Source of the DNA: Nomia melanderi
Lineage: Eukaryota > Arthropoda > Insecta > Hymenoptera > Halictidae
Direction of reading: 5' to 3'
Length of the DNA stretch: 64,000 nucleotides
NCBI RefSeq assembly: GCF_051020985.1
Contig: NC_135010.1
Span: forward strand, 4,710,001-4,774,000
A model generated the notes under the pieces. That model was not told where the DNA came from. It searched no databases and saw only the letters and a list, made by a program, of their open reading frames with translations. Made by a program: the position numbers and the translations under genes. Of the stretch, positions 37,016-48,612 are shown in pieces (the first letter of the stretch is position 1; each line of letters starts with the position of its first letter).

Positions 37016-38894
37016 AGAATCTATTACATAATTAATAACTGTCTTCGGTAAATGTAAGGAAAAGAGTAGAAAATACCATGCATATTCAATTTGTGTTTTG
37101 TATTAATTTATATAAAATTGTGAATTATGACAAATGTATAATTTTTGTTTTGTAGTCATTTATTTAAAAATGTCCTATTTTCTGTAGTATAGTTTTGTCA
37201 ATAGACATTATTCTGTTAAATATCTAAATTAAATTCTAACGCAAGAGGTTAAAAGTGATGGATAAAAGTATTTTAAATTCTTTTAACGGTCTTTTAATAT
37301 GCTTTAAATTCATTGGGATAATAGTGTTTTTCTATGGGTGCATGATACTTAAGATATTATAGCTAATTAAAATATTGTAGAAGGTCTCAAACATAATTTC
37401 TTCTTAATTAAAACTTCCAAGTCTCCTCCTCATTAAGGATGAGTGATCTGAGAGATGCGGGAAGATTAAAAGATTGCGATAAATCTGAACTTTACAGTTT
37501 CCATTTCATTAATAAATTGCTTTGTTTTTAAAGGATTTTTGTGGCTGCTGGTTCAGTAGTGAACGTGTTAGTGGTAGCGTTAATGGAAGATAAACTGTAT
37601 TTTTTTAAAGTTCGCGTTCGCTATCGACCTCTCCCAGTATTTAAGAAATAAGAAAGCAGATGTTCGTTCTATTTATATATTTTATTCCTAATATTATTTT
37701 TTTAATAATTATTTAATAAATTAATAGTAATTAATATCATTAATAGAAAATCATGAATTACTTTACTAAATAAAAATTCTTTTTTGATCCATAATTTAAC
37801 AATGCTCAACATTGAATGAAGATATTCTTACAAAGAAAGAACAGAATAAAAGAAAATTTGTTAGTATCGTTTTCTTTCTTTATTTACATTATTTATATTT
37901 TTTTATAATTTACTAACATACACCTGTCTCGTGAACGAGAGTGTACAAACTTTGATCGAAAATGGACGAACATCAATTTTCGTGTAAAATAGATATTGCG
38001 ATATTTTAGGAAGTTTGCTTTTCCTATTGTAGGGGAGAGGGCATAGGAAAACTTCCGGGAGATTGAATGAAAATGCTGAGGAAATATTTTCATAGTGAGA
38101 CACGACTTCAGAAGATGTTATCGTGACTTTATATTTAATTTTTTTCTTTGGAACGTTAACTTCTTTAACTTTGTACTTCTGTGTTATTGTGATTTTGCGT
38201 TTATTTATAAAGTGAAATTAATAAGCAAGCAAATACCATTTGGAAAAATAAAGAACTCCATTTACTATACAAGAATTATGAAACAGAATGAAGAAAAGGT
38301 TAATCATTAACGTAACCCATTAAAATTATATGGCAATTAAAAATGGGTATAGGATTTCTTGTAAAAATGTAATCGAATTACTCCAATTTGCACAATTATA
38401 ATAGAAGTCCGAATTATTCCAAATACTAAAAATAAAACGAAAGTATCTTATCAGTTTATAATTTCAAACTATTGAGAATTTTGATTATTTCGAGTATCTT
38501 TATACTACTTGAGTAGCTGACGAATCCTTTGAGAGGTCCTTTTAACGAGATTAATGAAAGATGGAAAAAGATTGCGGAAAACAGAGGCAAGGTTCTTCCC
38601 ATTGTTTGGCAAAGTCGACCGGCAAATTGCAAAGAACACCGGCAAACTTCCGCGAGCCCTGGCGCCGGCAAATTGGGCCGTGAACCGACGCCTCTTCGGA
38701 CTCGAAGATTTGCATCGAGCAATTTAACTTGCAAATTGATCGCCCGGTATTTCGTGGCGACGCGCGCCGAAAGTGTTCGCGAGACAACGGGGACAAAAAA
38801 GCACTGGAGGAATTTGTCGACGGGGAACGTTTCTTACAACGAAGAATTTTCGAAATTTCAAAAGTCGCTGAAGTTACAACAACGAATACACTTT

Positions 38895-39170
38895 CAGTAA
38901 AAACAAATATACTTCACCAAATTCGAGAATTTGTCATGGAAGGTTAATGGAACGTAAGTTTGTAATAGAAGTTAATATAATTTTCGAAATTCAAGAATTT
39001 TCTGTAAGTTAATAAATAAACTTTTTTCTAAAAATAAAAATTGAAGGATTTATTCCGGAAGGTTAATAAGAAGCAAGTTTTTAATAAAACTTAATATAAA
39101 TTTCGAGATTTAAGAATATTCGGTAAGTTAAATAATAAATAAGCTTTTACCAAAAATAAATATACTCTTT
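38895..39170 (+). repeat. Imperfect tandem repeat of about 110-120 bp, two to three units
   Basis: Repeated motifs: GAAGGTTAATGGAACGTAAG and GAAGGTTAATAAGAAGCAAG, each followed by AATATAATTTTCGAAATTCA-like sequence and ACTTTTTTCTAAAAATAAA-like sequence. Confidence 0.65.
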
Positions 39171-40764
39171 TTGAATATACAAATTTGAGATTGAAGTTTC
39201 AACATTTAAGAAAATATACTTTTGATAACTAAGGTTGGTATTTATAAAAAAGGGACACCGGAATATTGCTACAATATATTAGTATAAGTAAATGTATGAT
39301 TAATTGTATAAGGATTATAAACATTTGGAATTAACAATTAAAACACGTAGCAACAGAGCAGATTTTGGATTTGCAATTACGGGAATATTGAAGTAGAATA
39401 CAAATTAGTGTAGTTAACAATTCGAGTTGAATAATTATGCTCGACCATAATTACAAGCATGATTGTTTAAAATAAATAATACATGACACGTGCAATTGAT
39501 AACAAATTTATATGAGTTGTTTGCTTATTCATGTGATAGTAACTATAGTGCAAACAGAACCTGAGACATATTTAACCGGATCGTTATGCAGAAAATACTA
39601 TAATATTTAATTGATTTCATTAATTTCAAATACGTAATTTAAACATGTATTTTGAAATATATAATTATAGTATGCAATGTTTCGTGTCATAGCAATTTAT
39701 CTTTCTTTAACACTCAACTTTTCATACAATTTTCCACAATTATTAATTATATTTTAATATATACTTATATATTATAATTCCAGCGTTTTTGGTAATAATA
39801 ACTTCTACATAATTAAATATAAAACATAAAAATTAAGAAACTGATTAATTCAATAATATAGATATTGGTATAAAGTTAAATGAATGAAAGAAAACGCGAA
39901 ATTTCCAATCAATTTTAAAAACCGGTCGTTTCGCCAGTCGCGGTACGTTTAGTGTTAAAGAAGACATTCAAAGTAACAGAGATCCCGCCGATTGCATGGA
40001 AATTGCACGGCAGTCGCGAATCAAGGAAATCTCTTCCTTCCGCGGCGCAAAAACGCAGCGAAAAGGAAAGAGATCGAGGATGTTTTATTCGGCGAACGGG
40101 TCGGCCCTCTGAAATTTACCGGTGATTCATCGCGTCTATAATTCACAACGGACTCGAGCAGCTTTTTATCGTCGATCGGGGTTGGGTGGCTAGGTTCTCT
40201 TCTACCCGCCCACCACGATCGCCGAGTCGCGTCGGCCAGTCGATCGTAATTACAAGAAATTTCGTGATCGTTCGACCGTGATCGTTCCGCGATTTCGACG
40301 GTTAACGCGCGTTTAATCGTCCAGTCGTCGGCCGCCGACCGAAATGGCCCACGTGCCGCGAAAGTTGAAATAAAGATTACCGTTACCGCTCGACCGTGTT
40401 GAATTTCCAATTCTTCGGACGGTTCACGTGCCGCCGGTATCCCGGACTCGTTTATCTTTCGGCGTTTTACAATTCTAAGGACTACGAATCGGCGGAATTT
40501 GATTCGGATTACGGAGACGATGATCCGCTAGTCGTGTGTGCGACGATGAAATTCAAATTCACTTCGGGTTTGAGGTTTTAGTGTCTTTTATTGGACGCGA
40601 TGTGATTGCGGAGGTGTTGGGGTGGAAAATATTCAAGGATGGTTGGAATTTTGAGGATGGAGTTGAATGGGGTTGGTTTTTTTTATTTGAGATGTTTATT
40701 GTTTTGTTTGTGATTGATATTTCTGGGTTGTAAGTTCTTTTATTTTCTTGTTGGTGAATATTCA

Positions 40765-40945
40765 CCCCTTGTACTAGGATATCGTGAAAACTTATGAAGA
40801 TTTCAAATTAGTATTTAAGAAACGTGAATGTTATTCAATGTGTTTGCATGGAAATTACAGATTATTCCTTTGTTATCAATGATTATACTTCAAAGCACGC
40901 GTTGATATAGAATAACAGTTCAGAAAGAAATCATAGAACAAGGGG
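40765..40945. mobile_element. TTAA-type MITE (CCCCTTG...CAAGGGG family), short copy
   Basis: Ends CCCCTTGTACTAGGATATCG and ATAGAACAAGGGG, with TTAA on the right. 181 bp. Shares the GATATCGTG and GAAGATTTCAAATTA segments with its relatives. Confidence 0.6.
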
Positions 40946-41175
40946 TTAATGAAGAGAAATAATTAAGTTCGTTTATAGAAAATACCTAATTTAACACATG
41001 TATAAAGAAACTGGAAATATTTATTGAGTTATTGATATAAACCATTCGAGTTTTGACATAGCCTAACTGGTTTGGTCATTTTTTAAAATTATAAATTCTG
41101 AGTTGATGAAGAATGTATAAAAGTCGCCAATTTGACATTAATATGATCATCATTCCTAATAGCAATAAATATTAA

Positions 41176-41469
41176 CCCTCTATAGGCCCATGTAACTTTG
41201 AAACCACACATGAGCATAATTAAATTGATTTATTTAATTTTCCATCGCAAAACGATAAAGAAATTAAATAATTAATCAACTTAAACCTTCATACTTACAG
41301 GCGTAACCGTTCAACGTTGTCGTAACATTAAAATTACAAAACATATTCGTTTTAATAAAATTATTAAAACTATTGAATACATCGTTAACTTGTATTTATA
41401 GGTCGATATTTATTAATTTCATACTGCATAAATTTGGTTACAGCATCAAAAAACTCAGCCCATAGAGGG
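41176..41469 (+). mobile_element. TTAA-flanked MITE (CCCTCTATGGGCC family), second copy
   Basis: TTAA at 41172-41175 and 41470-41473. Ends CCCTCTATAGGCCCATGTAA and CAGCCCATAGAGGG. Opposite orientation to 24916-25192. Confidence 0.7.
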
Positions 41470-42248
41470 TTAAAAAGAAAACATAGCAGTTGAACAATTT
41501 AGAAAAATAAGAATTACTCTTCCTATAATGTCCAAATAAAAATCACCCAAATACCAAAACCTCTCTGCTCCCAACAATCTTCAAAATGAATTCCTAAAAA
41601 TTCAAACAATCATCATCCCACACCTGAAAGCCTCACAACCTCAGAACTCATGTTACAAATTCGTACAAACTGCCGGACACCATAACAATTCAATTACCGA
41701 GTAAAATGGCCGACTCGTTTATCTTCCGTCTAGAAGGACCGATCATTTTCAATCATCCACCGCGGTGGATTAAAAGAAAAAAGACGAAAAGGAAAAACGA
41801 CCGGCAAATTCGACGATCCATCGTTCCCCGTGACATTTTTCTTGTTCATTGGATGCCACCGGCCTCTTATCTCTTCCTTTGGCACCCAGCGACGCCCATT
41901 CGCCAGCAATGACAAGAAATTTCGCGACGGGCACCGCTCACGGCACGCCACGGGAGCGACATGCAAATTACGCGGAAGTCGGCGCTCGTGACACGGTATG
42001 TTAAAAAGGCCGGTTTCGGCGGGCGATCGTTCGGCGAAATTAATTGACGGGGACGGGGATGCGGAAGGGGCGTGTACACCTGCAGCCATAAATCAGACCG
42101 AAATGGAGAACACGGTGTTCCACGATTGCTGTCTTCTTAATCCCTCAGATCGGATTTTAACCCCTTCACCTACGATATCGTGTCCGGCTCGTGACGAAAA
42201 TTTCGAGTTGAATTTAAAGAATCTAGGTGTTATTTATATTTATTAGAA

Positions 42249-42445
42249 ATAGAATTGGCAATGGCAGTCATCTATGGATTCGACTGATAAAATTATAATC
42301 GATTAAAAAGGAAAACGAATTTTCATTTTCATAACAACATTTATGAAGCAAGTTAATGTAGTTGTTCATTACGTCCTGATCAATTGTAATTGTACCGAAC
42401 ATACGTGTTTATTTATTGTCTTAGTTAAATAAGAACTGATTCATT
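42249..42445 (+). repeat. Left arm of a second inverted repeat (partner 46930-47135)
   Basis: Begins AATTGGCAATGGCAGTCATC and ends near AACTGATTCATTATTCC. It matches the reverse complement of 46930-47135 at roughly 80 percent by eye. Together the arms enclose the loop-3 exon of the 5-HT2 receptor, with spacings of about 2.5 kb and 1.7 kb. Confidence 0.75.
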
Positions 42446-44912
42446 ATTCCATTGTAAAACCAACAATATTTTTTAAATATAAATTAAATATTACTTTTCT
42501 ATTATTAATCATTACTTGTAACAGGTATAAGACTGCCGATAAGAGTACGAGTAAACTGTTGACCGTATGATTTAGTTTCAAAAATCTCGCGTGGGGCGTG
42601 GAATTAAAACCAAGCAGTGACGAGTATATACGTCAAAAACAAAGCAAGTATACCTATGATACATTTTAATGAAAAACTAAATTGAAGTGAAAATTGCACG
42701 TTTATTAAAAAAACTAATTTATCGTTATAAAGATCAGTATTATTATAGCTTATACTATTGATAAAAAAGACTCAATAAACTGCTCGCACTGATTTCTCAC
42801 ACAAATTTAATAGATATAATCAATTACGATTTCCTAATAAATCAGAACGGTTTATAAATAAACAACTATTAATCCTATTTTTTTACCTAAACCGACAAAT
42901 AAATCAAAAAGACAAAAAAGTTACTTGATACATTTTAAACGAATAATCAGTTCCGATAAAATATAATATTCGTTAAATGCAACGAAACTTCTTGTTTCCC
43001 ATCCTACTACGTGTTAACACGTAAAAAAAACAAGTGTGTCATTTCCGACGTGCAACGTGTTAAACGGTTAAGTAACTTCTGTCGTGTTCCCACGTGACTA
43101 AACAGCAGCCGATTAGCTTACAGCGAACGCGCCGTGCCGAAGTCGGCGCCGAAGATTTCGAGAATTTCGGCAATTTATCAGAGATTGCAACAGCGCCGCG
43201 TAAATACCGAAACTTAATGAACAGACCGCGCATTACGGCGGAAGCTCGTCGGGGATGCAGCGCCGTCTAGTACTTAATGGGCTCGGTTACAACCGCGAGC
43301 CCATAGTTTCACAGAAATGTTGGTCCCGGAAGAACACCGAGGCCCTTCGGTTGTGCCTTTTGTCTCCTAACCACCGTGACTTTACGCTCCACAGGAACGC
43401 ATTCATGGAACGTCTATTTTCGAAAATGAGAATCACCGAATTTTGTCACTGAATTCAGAGAAATATGTATCCTCGCTGGGAACAGTTGTTTAAATGCCAA
43501 CGAAACGAAAAGAAAGAAGTGAATGCTTGTTTTTATCTGGATTTGTTGAGAAATGATGATCAATAAGAATTAATAGTAATAATAACGGTGTAATAGTATA
43601 ATAATAGTATGATAGTAGTGACAGAATTGATAAAATGAAATTAAGTATTTAATAAAAATTAAGACTTTAGACTTCAGATTTTACTTTGATGAAATATTCT
43701 TTAAGAAATAATTGTTTACTTGTTCCAAGTTTCATAGATTGTTCGATGGTAAATGAAAATGTACATTTTCATAAATATTCGTTAGTTCGATAGTATTTAT
43801 TTTAACCATTAAGTGGATGTTTTAATAGAGAGTTTCTGAAATAATTGGTATTATGTTGAAGAAGTTAATAGAAACAGAGGATCAAGGTCTGTTTTCTGCC
43901 AGACACAGAATGCTGGAACGAAAACGTCGATCATTCGTTGTATCTATCTCGAAAATTGAGGCAGGTGCTAGTGTCAGGTAATCTAGGGGAGAATCAAAGA
44001 GCAGAGAAAAAACGACGCGGCAGCATTTATATAAACAGCCCAGGGAAATAAAGCTGATGAGCTCCACAGTAGCTCTGCCGGCACTTGAAATGCAATCAGC
44101 GCGGAAATGCGTTTTGAATTCCGAAATAAAACAGCCGAGCTATCTGCGTCTTCGTCTGTTTAATAATTTTAGAACAATGTGGCGAGGAAATTACAGGAAT
44201 GTAAATTTAGTACTTCGTTTGTATTGTACCTTCAGCTTTGTTGTTCTACGAATTCGGTACGTTAACATTAAGTTAATTATGAATTCATGATTCCGCAGAG
44301 AAATTGTGAAAGAAACGAAAATTACGTAAAACCCTATCTCCTCTGAAAATGATTGTATTAAATTAAAAACAGGATGAAACTAAATGAAATTTTTTAAATT
44401 TTCATTCCAAAATTGATATCTGATTTATTCAAAGGTCAAAGTGATCAACTTCACTTTTCGAGTTTTCTCAAATTTTGCCACTGAAACGTTTAATCCTTCG
44501 CGTGCGTAATTTAATGAAATTTTATTTTTCGTTTCACGAAATTTACTACTTTGGCAAATGAATGGCTTCGTATACTCCAAAATACAACAATTAATATAAG
44601 AATAAATACTTAATTATTAATAATTATTATAAATTAATCATTAATCAGTGATTAACAATTACTATACGAATATTACTTAATCACTATAAAATATTAAATA
44701 CAAACATTACTTATTACAGTGTAAATACCGAAATACGAAATTTTGTAGAATCCGTATTACCTGAATATAAGTAATACCAAGTAACCTATTTCCAAACACT
44801 CGCAAACATGTTTCAAACAAAACACCTTTATCCATACCAACTAGATTTCTTATGTTTAAAGGAAAATAAAAATAAAAAGAAAAACGAACTTCAGTTCGAC
44901 GCGTGCTCGTAG

Positions 44913-45252
44913 GTCTCGAAAGGAGAGGCACCTGGAAACGATTCCTGCTGAACAAGGGCTCGGGTGGCAGCGGTGGAACGCCACAACACACGTCCGGCAC
45001 CTCCACCGATACGGAACTGACGACCCTGGACTCGCACGAGCTCTGGCTACCGGAAAGTGAGCTGCCGCCCTCGGCGATGTCCGCCCTTCACGCGTTCGGC
45101 GCCGAGATGCTGAAACTGTCGAGGGGCCTCGAAGGGATCGGCAGCCCCGGGAGCCCGACGCCGGCCGGCACCCCGAGGTCCACCCCGCAGCACTTGGTGC
45201 AGCATCATCACCAGCAACAGCATCCGTCGCATCGGTGCAGTTACCGCCACGG
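44913..45252 (+). CDS. 5-HT2A: 5-HT2 serotonin receptor, internal exon (intracellular loop 3)
   Basis: This exon encodes 112 codons of the long third cytoplasmic loop. The acceptor CGTAG at 44908-44912 was chosen over the CTTCAG ending at 44894 because it gives a two-base start that completes Gly and restores the expected LG-G-LERRGTWKRFLL junction known from insect 5-HT2A. Order of features: basic LERRGTWKRFLLNK (residues 1-14), Gly/Ser linker, conserved STDTELTTLDSHELWLP (residues 30-46), SAMSALHAFGAEMLKLSRGLE (53-73), a Ser/Pro/Gly-rich segment, and a His/Gln run (97-103). The donor is GTAAGG at 45253, leaving two bases (phase 2), with an in-frame TAA inside the donor. The exon is GC-rich against an AT-rich intron. 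Conservation of the STDTELTTLD...GLE block suggests a role in coupling or regulation; this is inference. Confidence 0.92.
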
Positions 45253-46929
45253 GTAAGGGTTTTAGCCATGATTGCGCGGTAATCGAATGATTCCGAGATT
45301 GGCAACTTCTCCAGAGTCAGTGTTTGAGTAAAAGTTCTTTGAAGCGACGAATGAAGAATGATGGATGAATTTAATGTGATTGTTATTTATGAATAATCGA
45401 TAATTAAGATTAGAACTGCCGAGCATTCGATATGATTGATATGTAATAAGTATAAAAATTGTGAGAATAGATTAGTTTCAGTTTCTTTGGATATTTGTCA
45501 GAGTATTTGAGTGGAAATAGTTATGCTCGAAATTATTTTGGGTATTCAATGCTTTTAAGGTATCAACCATTGAGGAACAAGTAAATCAGTCATTTTCACT
45601 GGTACGGTGGTTCTAGTGTTAATAAATTCATTATTTATGGATGATCAGTAAATTGAATTTATTCGGAATTTTTTGAGCGTTGCTTTGGATGACTGTGCTT
45701 AAGACTGATTTGTGTTATTATATGTGACGTTGGAGGAAAGTTTTTTAAGATAGAGAATTAAAAGTGTGGTGGATACATACAATTTGAGTGTTTTTGTGAA
45801 TAACGAGTAATTAATATATTCGTTGTTTGTAGATAATAAGTAAATTGAATTTGTTCGTCAGTTTTTATTTGTTAGCTTGAGTAACTTTTGCTCAACGCTG
45901 CATGTAGAAACGTGAGAAACGAGAATGGCATCGGCTTGTTATAAAACTAATTTGTGAATATGAATAAGAAACGACGAACAATAATTAATGAATAAAGGTT
46001 CATATTACAAAGGTTCAAATAACAAATAACTGAATAATGATTAACTATTTATTCGTTATTGTTATTCAAATAATGCAGTTTTCGTAGGGCATTTCTTTGA
46101 AAATATTGAACTTTAACATGCGAAGAAGTTGCAAATTTGAGAGCGAAAATATAAGCTCTGGTGGTATCAGGTAGAGTCTGAAGGGAAAATGATGGTATGA
46201 TGGTGATATTCTTACAAGAAACACGTTTCACAGAGACATTGTAATTACTGTTACGTTTGTACTGTCTTTCCTATGGCTAAATTTTCTACTGCAAACAATT
46301 TGAACGAATACGTGGCAGCCATTTTCGTGTTGCAATTATCCACTGTTCACTGTATTTCAGTTTCTATAAGGATTACGAAGATAAAACCGAAAAATACCGG
46401 TATGACACCAGTATTACATTAGCCTGCAATTAGTGCGTATTTATTGAAGAAAGTTGCGTTTCATGGAACCGGTGTACCGGCTTGAATTTCTAGATGAGCA
46501 ACGATTCGCCCCGCGATCCGCTTTCACTTCGAAGCAAAGACACCCTCTATCCGTTAAATCGTCTTCCGGTCGACGAACAGAGTCGCGACGTTTCAATCGT
46601 TGCAGGCTCTCGAAGAGAATACGGAGGGACGGCGATGTTCCATTTCACCGGAAACACGGTGCTCGGCGAGTTACGACCGAAAAATAAAATATAGCGAGCC
46701 GTCGCGTCGCCCAGAAAAGAAATTCAACCAGCGGGATCAGAGATCGTCTGTCGATCCGTGCTCCGTGCGAGAAACACCTGTCACGCGAGATTACACCCAG
46801 CTAGAGGATATTTCTGGCTACGTATCCGGTGCGCTTCGATTCGTGGACATCTCGATGCTAGCGGTGCAACTCGTATCGACTCGAAGCGTCCTTAGTTGAG
46901 AGTACGCATCGTGATTTCATCTTGTTGGT

Positions 46930-47135
46930 TTTATAGTGGATTAATGAATCAGTTTTTATTTAACTAAGACAACAAGTAAACACGTCGGTTCGGTACAATT
47001 GATCGGGACGTAACGAACAACTACATTAATTTATTTCATAAATATTGTCATGGAGATTGAGATCCGATTTTCTTTGTAACGATTATAATTTTATCCGGCT
47101 GAATCCATAGATGGCTGTCATTGCCAATCGTATTT
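46930..47135 (-). repeat. Right arm of the second inverted repeat (partner 42249-42445)
   Basis: Inverted partner of 42249-42445. Shared segments include TTAACTAAGACAACAAGTAA-like sequence, GATCGGGACGTAACGAACAA and ATCCATAGATGGCTGTCATT. Confidence 0.75.
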
Positions 47136-48431
47136 TTAATCATTTTGAAGATTTATAGGGCACAAGATTTGACGACATGAAAGTAATTTTGGTTTTCGTG
47201 GATCGATTTTGTGTTGATGTTGGGACTATTGTATTTGGGTTTTTTGGTTTGGAATTATTGAAGCGATGCTACTCTCTTGAGAGAATGGTAAATAAATTGA
47301 TTTAATGATTTCCGTGGATGTAGTTTTGGAACTTATGTGAAAAATGCTAGGTATAGTTGCAGGCTAATTAATTATATTAGTTGATAGTTCCAGCGTTAAC
47401 TCTTTGTTTCATGGTTTTTCATTAACCATCGTAAGAATTATGGAAGTACTTGAAGTAACAGAAATAAATAATATGTTACTTGGTTCTATAAATTTTTGTC
47501 TTAGTTTGAGAAACATTTTCACCTTTATGCTCCATTTAATACTGATCAGAACAACGAAAGTAGTAACAAATGTTAATATTCTCAATTTACTAAATTCAAA
47601 ATTTCAAGTTTCGAAAAACAAATGCTAATCTTAATAAAACATAGTTTACTCATCACAAGCCCACTTAATCTCAAGTGACATTAAATTAAATAAATGAACC
47701 TATAACAATCAACAAAACAGCTAAGAATATCAAAATTCACTATACACTCATGGCAAGTATAATTTTTCCTTAATTTCTTTGTTCATTTACTATAATTCTC
47801 AAGGAAAAGCAAATCAGTTCCCATGTCTCCCTTGTCTCTCCAAATGACTTCAATAAATATTTATGTCACGAAAAAATCTGCCTCCTTCGCAGATAGAAAA
47901 TTCGTATTCTCTTGCTCGTAGAGTAATTTACCCTGAAATTCACTAGGAAAAATATAAATCGGAGACACCTTCGGAGGATCCGTTGCGCGGAAGAAGTTTC
48001 GAGTCACGACAGATTTATGACAACCGCGGAATATTTCCGCGCCATGCGTCTTCACCATCTCCCAGCCGTCTCGGTAACGCGACATGCCGGCTGAAAATTG
48101 GCTACCGGGTGCCGATATCGGATCGAAGCCGGTTTTATTGGCTGCTCCGCGAAACATTCGCGAGCCAGCCTGATAACTTCCGTCGGGAGGTCGCGTATCG
48201 AAATTGGGACGCTCTTTCCGCTATGTTGATTAAGGTTTTATCTCCGCGTCATAAAAGCCAGCCGACACGCGCGACAGCTCGACAGTTCGATAGCCGTTTG
48301 CAACGAAGACATTGGGACCGTTTATGATCTTCCAATGATTGATGGACAAAAGTTCGTTGATTACTGTTCTCTATGGGCTCGTCTATTTGTTTCACTGTAT
48401 ATTAATTTTTGAGAGCCATTTTTGTGGTTTC

Positions 48432-48612
48432 AGTGTTTCATTCGATGGATACAGTGAGTTTGAATATTTCTGCAGCTTACGAGTTTCTTGATTTTCTAAG
48501 ATTGAATGAGTGAAAGTTGTCATTTCAATGTTTGATTTGATGGATATAGTGAACTTTAATATTTCTGCGGTTTATGAGCTTCTTATTTTATAATATTGAA
48601 TGAGCAAACGTG
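48432..48612 (+). repeat. Tandem duplication of about 90-95 bp
   Basis: Two copies of GTTTCATTCGATGGATACAG / GTTTGATTTGATGGATATAG, each continuing through AATATTTCTGC and a TATTGAATGAG-type end. Confidence 0.7.

Larger units (their letters stand above)
29329..44912 (+). other. 5-HT2 intron between the TM5 and loop-3 exons
   Basis: Apart from the elements listed separately I see no exon. GC-rich patches: 31880-32290, 33000-33290, 35870-36330, 38520-38830, 39960-40520, 41700-42130, 43070-43440 and 43880-44170. They carry short frames on both strands without recognisable products and may be regulatory or merely compositional. Confidence 0.6.

Noticed and set aside
43009..43023. Perfect palindrome ACGTGTTAACACGT
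   Set aside because: A single short palindrome in AT-rich DNA, expected by chance and without partner features.
44895..44912. Alternative acceptor CTTCAG for the loop-3 exon
   Set aside because: It would give the wrong phase relative to the phase-1 end of the TM5 exon; the TAG at 44910-44912 restores the conserved junction.
47861..48327. Overlapping ORFs of about 100 codons on both strands
   Set aside because: Typical of a GC-rich patch with few stops; no recognisable protein and no splice or start context.
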